From the NCBI GenBank assembly GCA_033297205.1, contig MU859072.1, positions 1-64,000 on the forward strand: 64,000 nt of DNA. The letters run 5' to 3'. The position numbers and the translations under genes were made by a program. Of this stretch, positions 58,396 through 64,000 are shown one piece after another. Numbering within the stretch: position 1 is the stretch's first letter; every line of letters begins with the position of its first letter. This DNA comes from Pseudoneurospora amorphoporcata. Taxonomy: Eukaryota; Ascomycota; Sordariomycetes; Sordariales; Sordariaceae. Under the pieces are notes generated by a model. It saw only the letters and a program-made list of their open reading frames with translations. It searched no databases and was not told where the DNA came from.

Positions 58396-58568
58396 TGTTG
58401 TACCGACCGCACATATGTTGTGCCGACTAGAGCCTAGAGCTCTATCTACGCACATGTCATCGTCATATGCAGTCTCACGTACCCGCGCACGGTCTGGTCT
58501 GTAGGGCTCTCGCCCATATAGTCAGACCTCCGCGCACACTTCCTCCTCCTTCCTCTCCTCATACAACA
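58396..58568 (+). mobile_element. Candidate short solo LTR of a second family
   Basis: Runs from TGTTGTACCGACC to CATACAACA, 173 bp, with TGTTGT/ACAACA inverted ends and a more GC-rich body unlike the neighbouring LTRs. No matching target duplication was found, so this rests on the ends alone. Confidence 0.4.
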
Positions 58569-58929
58569 ACGCATATCTCATTATACCTCTTATAGTACCT
58601 TCGCTCTATGATACACTTTTTATATATTCATTAGCTAATTAGGTTTATATAATGGAGGACTTGGGAGGTAATAGGAGGTGTTTTCTATATTGTGTTCTGT
58701 TTTGTCAGACTTAGTAGTTTTAGGAATTGCTTTAATTGCGCGCGACGATAGGTAGTTGGCTTAGCGTCGCAGCAGCACGGGGTGGTGCGTGGTGGCCGGT
58801 ATGCGCTAGTCGCTGGGCGTGGTGGTGGCCCGAGTGTAGGGCGCTAGGACGGGACGAGGATTAGAACTCGACTCTAAACCCGAACCTTGAATTGGATCTG
58901 AACCTGGATTTGGGACCGGTCCCCTACCT

Positions 58930-59232
58930 GATATCTATTGTTGGCTAGGCGTTTCAAGGCTTGAACGTTGGTGGAATTAAACGTTATGTCCTACCTGAAC
59001 GGTTTCTGAATGATAAATTTACAGTTGTGAGGGTCTGAACGTTGGCCATTTTCAAACGCTTATTTTGATTTGAACGCTTGGCTCCTGGAACGTTTCGGAG
59101 CGTTAACGTTAGTCCGGGCTTTAACGACATCTTGGCAAAACGTTTGTAATTTTTCGAACTGTTCCTGACCAACCGAGTTTTTTTCAAACGTTTGAAAAAA
59201 CCAACGGTACATTTACAGTCCCTGAACAGTTC
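58930..59232 (-). repeat. Right AACGTT-rich flank of the repeat island, inverted
   Basis: Read on the minus strand from 59232 it begins GAACTGTTC, 7 bases, GTAAAT, like the left flank. It carries CAAACGTTT, ACGTTAACG and many GAACG/AACGTT motifs. A 22-bp perfect palindrome centred on ACGT lies at 59179-59200, and a GAACAGTTCG copy lies at about 59154-59164 in inverted form. Confidence 0.5.
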
Positions 59233-59776
59233 GCTGGGCACACCCCCAAGCAGTACGGAATGGAATGCTGTCGGGTTGGTGCAAGGGATGGGCCGGCCAG
59301 AAACCATTGGGCATGTGGCCTGTGCTCCTTCAAGCTGCCTTCCCCTGTCTCCCGCCATTCGGATGACGGACAGCCACCTGGCAGGGTGGTGAGCTGGAGC
59401 TAGGTCCTGCCGTAGGTGCCCACAACTGCCCTGGCTTGAGCTGAGCTTCCATGTGCTGGCGGTACATGCACCGCTGGCTTGAATGGCCGGGCCCGACGCC
59501 AGAGGCAGTTCCCCCCACTGGAACGCAAGCACCAATCCACGAACATCGACCAAAACAGCTGTGAATAGGCCGAAGACCAAGAAAGTTGACGATCCCTTCC
59601 TGCCGTCATCTTCCCGTTTTCGTCCCGATCCTGGACAAACAACAGGTCACCTGACTGTTGGCGACGACGTATTTCGATAACACCGGCAATTGCGCTGCCA
59701 GATGGCCTGTGTCTAATCGTTGCAAACCAACCATCAACAAGATCCCGCCGCAGCCTGGTGGTCCATCGCCATCACC
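59233..59776. other. ChAPs promoter region
   Basis: About 540 bases of balanced composition between the island and the ChAPs start codon. A minus-strand open frame (58984-59580) spans the repeat boundary and has no recognisable content. Confidence 0.45.
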
Positions 59777-62197
59777 ATGGTTGCGCCAGCTGTCCCCGAG
59801 TTCGTGATGCCCATTCCGAGCTACAGTCAACCCCTTTGTTTTTGGGTCTTTCAAACAAGCGCAACCACATCCAGACTGACGTTTTCTTGCCCAGGATCAC
59901 CGAGGAGATACTCCACGAAGCGGTTGACACTCGTACCGAATCTCTGAGCGCTCTCAGGGAGCTTGGCCCCCCAGATCTCGTCCACCTTGTTAAGCAACCC
60001 CTGAAGAACCCCGGAAAGCACGTACGTACCAGTCTCTCCGACTTGATTCATATACAATACGACAACAACCGCTGACTTGCGGAACCATCAGTTCGGAGTC
60101 TATCACCATGTCACTGGCGTCGACGCCTCTTCCTCGGCCAGTTTGGCTGCTTATATCAACACCCTGACCTACAAGGAGTTTGGCCATTCCGCCACTGCCA
60201 AAACCGTCGAAGGCACTTATTGGTAATACCACTCTTTGGACGGCTGTTTCCTGAGCTACCTCTAACAGACACTCATTCCAGCTGTTACAATGCCTTCTCT
60301 CGCGTCGACATGCGCGTACACGCCCCCTTCCCCGGCTCCGTAGAGAGCTACTGCGTTGACGAGCGGGGCGAAAAACGAAAGGCGACCGACGAACTTTGGC
60401 TCGAAACATACCTCTGCAGTGTTCTCCGCGCGTACTCGTATGCCGACGATGGAAGCGGCGAGACAATCAGAAAGATTATGGGCGTCCGGCGTTTCAACCC
60501 GGTGACCAGTACCGAAACCGAACACAAGTTCCTAAGCGCGGCAGAGCAGCTCTTCTTCAGGGGTAACACTCCCCAGTTGTCCACTCGGTATAAACACGGA
60601 TTACTGACTCTCTTGTAGGCTGGCAACTTGGTTCAGACTCCGTGGTGCAGGTGCCAAACAATGTCTCTAACCACTTGACAGCCGGACTCCTAAAGTATTT
60701 CTCTACAACAGGACGCCATACTTCCGGTATCAACCTCTTCGAGAAGCTTCGGTCGCAAAATGTTGAAGTGGCTTCGCTCTTGGCAAAGGTGCTCTTCATG
60801 GGATGCGAGGAGGTGCAAGGAGTCCGTGTCTTGTACGAGGCCCTCAAGGAATCACCCATGGATTACGTTATGCTTGATACCCAGGCCGAATTCCTTCTCA
60901 AGAAGGCCGAAACTGCTCCAACTCCAGAACTGAGGGACGAAAGATTGCGCATGGCTCTCGGCTGCGCAGACCGGAGTACGATAGCCGCTCCTAGCGAGTT
61001 TGGGACTTGGGCAAGACTGGCTCAGGTCTACGTTGCGATGGAGGATTGGGAAAATGCCTTGACCATCCTCAACTCGTGCCCCATGTTCACATATCAGGAC
61101 AAGGACGCGCCTGTCATGCCGGAACCCAAAGACGTCAACCTACCGACCCTCCCAGAGACAAGGCTGGACGAAATTGACAGCGAGCCAGATTCGAGGTTCT
61201 CTGAGCAGGTAGACCCAAGCCTGCTTGGTCTTCGCGCCGCTGCGTACCGGGGAACATTCAAGCAGGCATACAGCATTCTCACCGAGATGACTGCCAAGAT
61301 TGGCTGGGATCAACTTCTCAAGATCAGAAGTAACGTGTTTGTTATGGAAGACGAATACCGAAACGAGAAGCAGGAGCCTTCTTACCCTGCCAAGCGGAAT
61401 GCTAGCACCGATGCTCTCCGTGGAACCCCGGATCATACTACCAACGGCGAAGCCGCCACCAAGGAGGGTGCCGAAAGTGAAGAGGTTGCGGACGAGAAAA
61501 AGAATGATACTTTGGCTGCTGAGCAAACGGAAGACCTGGAGAGACCTCCTAGTGCTATCGACCCAGAGGTAGTCCGCAAGGCCGAGGAAAACGTACGTCT
61601 CCAAGCTGATGCTTCTCTTTGGCATTTTACTCTGGATACAATGCTAACACATGATAGGGTGATAATGAGGATCACTTCTCTCGTCTCAATAACAAGCGTC
61701 TATGTGAACGGTGGTTAGACAGCTTGTTTATGGTCCTTTACGAAGACCTTCGCGTATATACCATCTGGCGCACCCAGATGGCTCAGTACAGGGCGCAGAG
61801 TATGCAGTACAAGAAGTCGGCGGAAGAGTGGGAGATTCTCGGCAGTCTCGCTGAACGTTTACAACATACGGATGAAGCAGTTGAGGCCTACCGGGCGTGC
61901 TTGGGTCAGCGCTTCAGCCCCAAGGCTCTTACTGGTATTCTCAAGGTGTTCGAGAAGCAAAAGAGCACACGCGAGAGTGTCGCCGCTCTTATCAGGTTAG
62001 TGACTTGGCAATATCGGTGGTACAGCGAATTCTCTCCCGAGCTACTTCATACCATCCGGACGCTCATCGAGGACGAGGGTGCTGTGAAGGTCAGGAGTAT
62101 CATCCAGGCGACCAACCTGCCACAGAACGTGCTGGACTTGACGCATCACTATGCAGCGTTGTGTGCTACTTTCCGCAGCAGTGGGACCGACGGCTAG
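59777..62197 (+). CDS. ChAPs family exomer subunit (Chs5-Arf1-binding, BUD7/BCH1-like)
   Basis: Well-supported exons end at 60021 and then run 60092-60222, 60282-60562, 60619-61592 and 61658-62197, all with GT-AG introns in phase. ChAPs proteins form, with Chs5 and Arf1, the exomer coat that exports selected cargo (chitin synthase in yeast) from the trans-Golgi. Family features are ELGPPDLVHL, the YHHVTGVDASSSASLAAYIN and NAFSRVDMRVHAPFPGSVES segments, TPR-like helices (WARLAQVYVAMEDWENALTI) and the WYSEFSPELLHTI C-terminus. At the N-terminus the only good ATG (59777, CACCATGG) is in one frame, while the likely coding continuation (ELQSTPLFLGLSNKRNHIQ into ITEEILHEAVDT) is in another, with the switch near 59815-59818. 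No GT-AG intron of correct phase bridges this cleanly. Confidence 0.85.
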
Positions 62198-63005
62198 GTT
62201 GATAAGGCCTGTTGCTGGGGGACGACCATAGCCTCTACACGGTACGGACGTTTACATGATGACTGTGGCCAAGGAGAGAGTAATCGCAGAATGATTGGTA
62301 TGAGAGCGGTGTTATTATTAATAGAGAAGTTGAGCGGCTTGATGAGTGAAGAATAAGCACCAAAATCCCATTCGGTCCCTGGGCTATTAGGGCCTTGAAT
62401 CCGTGGACTGTCGATTAGCGCGAAAACACCAGCTCATGGCGGCCTCCTTTGACTCCGAGGAGCCCCGGTCGTCGGGCCGGGCAACCCCGTCTTGGCCATG
62501 ACGGGACCGGCCCCGGTTGGTTCCCATCCGCTCCACAAGGCGGCGTCCCCTTTTCCTTTTGGAGTTTGGCCCCCAGTTCGCGTTCCAACCTTCTTGGAAG
62601 CTGCAGGAAGCTTGCTCTTTCTTTGTTATCCCCGGAGGTGCGGGGCTATGGTACCTTGCGGTGCCACCATCAACGTCATTAGAAGCGCCGCGTGGGATAG
62701 AGAGCCCAAAAGTCGTTAGAGCCACTCCGTTCGTAAGGCACCAGAAAACAATTGGTCGATGGAGGAGAATGCATTGGAATGGATAGAAATCGGCTCTCCA
62801 CCGTTCGGGGGGAGGAGAAAGTGGGGGTTTGCTAAAAGAGGGGTTCTTAGCTTTATAAACAATGTTCAACTTCCCCTCAAAAGTCATCTGAAAATCAATC
62901 ATCCAAACTTTCTGTTGTGTTTTCATGTTACCTGTCTCACGCGCAATTCCCAAGATACCGAACATCACAAATTCCGCCAGAAACTTCTTCAGTAAACCCA
63001 ACACC
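62198..63005. other. Spacer, promoter of the aldo-keto reductase
   Basis: Holds the ChAPs 3' flank and the reductase promoter. Open frames here are chance. Confidence 0.5.
62837..62859 (+). promoter_or_regulatory. AGGGG stress element and TATAAA box before the aldo-keto reductase
   Basis: TATAAA at 62854-62859 is 147 bases upstream of the ATG, with AGAGGGG just before it matching the stress-response core AGGGG. Stress induction is usual for fungal aldo-keto reductases; assignment is by motif only. Confidence 0.4.
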
Positions 63006-64000
63006 ATGGCTACTACGTAAGTGCCCGTCTCTTGGTGACGTAGTGTCAGGAGCAAATCCCATGAAGCTCACCCAAGCTCACAACTGGCTACAGTAGCAAG
63101 ACTTACAAGCTCAACACCGGAGCCGAGATCCCTGCTGTCGGCCTCGGCACCTGGCAGTCCAAGCCCGGTCAGGTCGAGAAGGCCGTAGAGGCTGCCCTCC
63201 GTGCCGGCTACACTCACATCGACACCGCGTATGCCTACGGCAACGAGAAGGAGGTCGGCCAAGGCATCAAGGCCTCCGGCGTTCCCCGGGAGAAGATCTG
63301 GCTCACCACCAAGCTGGACAACGACTGGCACAAGCACGTCGCCGAGGCCATCGACACCTCGCTGAAGAACCTCGATACCCCTTATGTCGACCTTTATCTC
63401 ATGCACTGGCCTGCCAGTCTTGACAAGCAGAACCCCAAGCAGGTGTACAACGATTGGGACTTTGTCGATACCTGGCGCGAGATGCAGAAGCTGGTTGACA
63501 CCGGCAAGGTGAAGAACATTGGTGTCAGCAACTTTGGCGTCAAGAACCTCGAGAAGCTCTTGAGCGCCGAGAGCACCAAGGTAAGCAAGATTATGCTCCT
63601 CCCCTGGTGTACCATGATGCACTGATGAGGTTACTGACACATCGAATTACAGATCGTCCCCGCCGTCAACCAGATCGAGCTCCACCCCGGCAACCCGTCC
63701 CCCAACCTCGTTAAGTTCTGCGAGTCCAAGGGCATCCACTGCACCGGCTACTCCCCTCTCGGCAGCAGCGACTCGCCGCTCTACAAGCTTGACAGCCTCG
63801 CCAAGGTCGCCGAGTCCAAGGGCAAGACTGTCCAGCAGGTCCTCCTCCAGTGGGGTGTCCAGAAGGGCTGGAGTGTGCTCCCCAAGAGTGTCACTGAGGA
63901 GCGTATCAAGGCCAACTTCGACCTTGATGGCTGGAGCCTGACTGATGAGGAGATTGCTCAGATTGATGAGGTTCACAAGGAGAACAGCTTCAAGGTCTGC
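63006..64000 (+). CDS. Aldo-keto reductase (GCY1/glycerol dehydrogenase type), 3' part beyond window
   Basis: Exons 63006-63016, 63094-63580 and 63653 to the window edge encode the first 282 residues of an NADPH-dependent aldo-keto reductase. The TIM-barrel catalytic tetrad is complete: Asp47 and Tyr52 in DTAYAYGNE, Lys77 in TTKL, and His108 in LMHWP. The cofactor-side motifs VGVSNF-type (here IGVSNFGV), NQIELHP, YSPLGSS and LPKSVTEERIKAN are present. Substrates are probably aldehydes or dihydroxyacetone-type ketones; specificity cannot be read from sequence. The first exon is only 11 bases, set by ATG in CACCATGG and a GTAAGT donor. The last ~35-40 residues and the stop are outside. Confidence 0.95.

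Noticed and set aside
58984..59580. 198-codon minus-strand frame at the island edge
   Set aside because: It spans the boundary between repeat and unique DNA, has no domain, and its second half overlaps the ChAPs promoter region.

Overview
The window is nuclear DNA of a filamentous ascomycete. Short GT-AG introns with CTRAC-like branch sites, long intergenic spaces, a split tRNA gene and proteins of clear Sordariomycete type (HsbA-type cell-wall protein, BRF1, SEC11, HIR3, ChAPs exomer subunit) point to the Sordariales. The species cannot be assigned from sequence alone. Two repeats show C-to-T differences at CpA sites, the mark of repeat-induced point mutation (RIP).

Layout. 0-7 kb is sparse: a 286-bp foldback element (396-681) and one secreted SGNH/GDSL esterase (3530-4430). 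A tRNA-Ala(AGC) with a 12-nt intron lies at 7018-7102 (-). From 7.8 to 27.3 kb there is a run of single-copy genes: a Cys-rich putative zinc protein (-), a small secreted protein whose 3' end is unresolved, BRF1 of TFIIIB (-), a DUF1349 protein, a BTB/POZ protein (-), a six-exon polytopic membrane protein (-) divergent from SEC11, a four-TM MARVEL-like protein with an in-frame stop before a plausible C-terminal tail, and an HsbA protein. From 30 to 46 kb come a bHLH regulator, a very acidic nuclear-type protein (-), a TBC Rab-GAP and an E2 ubiquitin-conjugating enzyme (-). HIR3, the histone-gene regulator, fills 46.9-53.8 kb (-). A 5-kb AT-rich repeat island (54.2-59.2 kb) separates HIR3 from the divergent ChAPs gene (59.8-62.2 kb). 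The start of an aldo-keto reductase runs off the right edge.

The repeat island is the most structured non-genic part. It holds five copies of one LTR (TGTT...AACA), four direct and one inverted. Two are complete solo LTRs with perfect 5-bp target duplications (AGAGT and AATTA). There is also a 19-bp minisatellite whose unit can fold back, another candidate LTR, and two outer AACGTT-rich flanks in opposite orientation that look like the ends of an older element interrupted by the LTRs. No transposase or reverse transcriptase frame survives.

The genes do not form an evident pathway cluster. Most are housekeeping: Pol III initiation, ER signal-peptide cleavage, ubiquitin conjugation, Rab GTPase control, cargo export from the Golgi and replication-independent chromatin assembly. 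I found no biosynthetic cluster, defence system or CRISPR array. Exon boundaries were placed by hand from splice consensus and frame, so short 5' exons are the least certain part.
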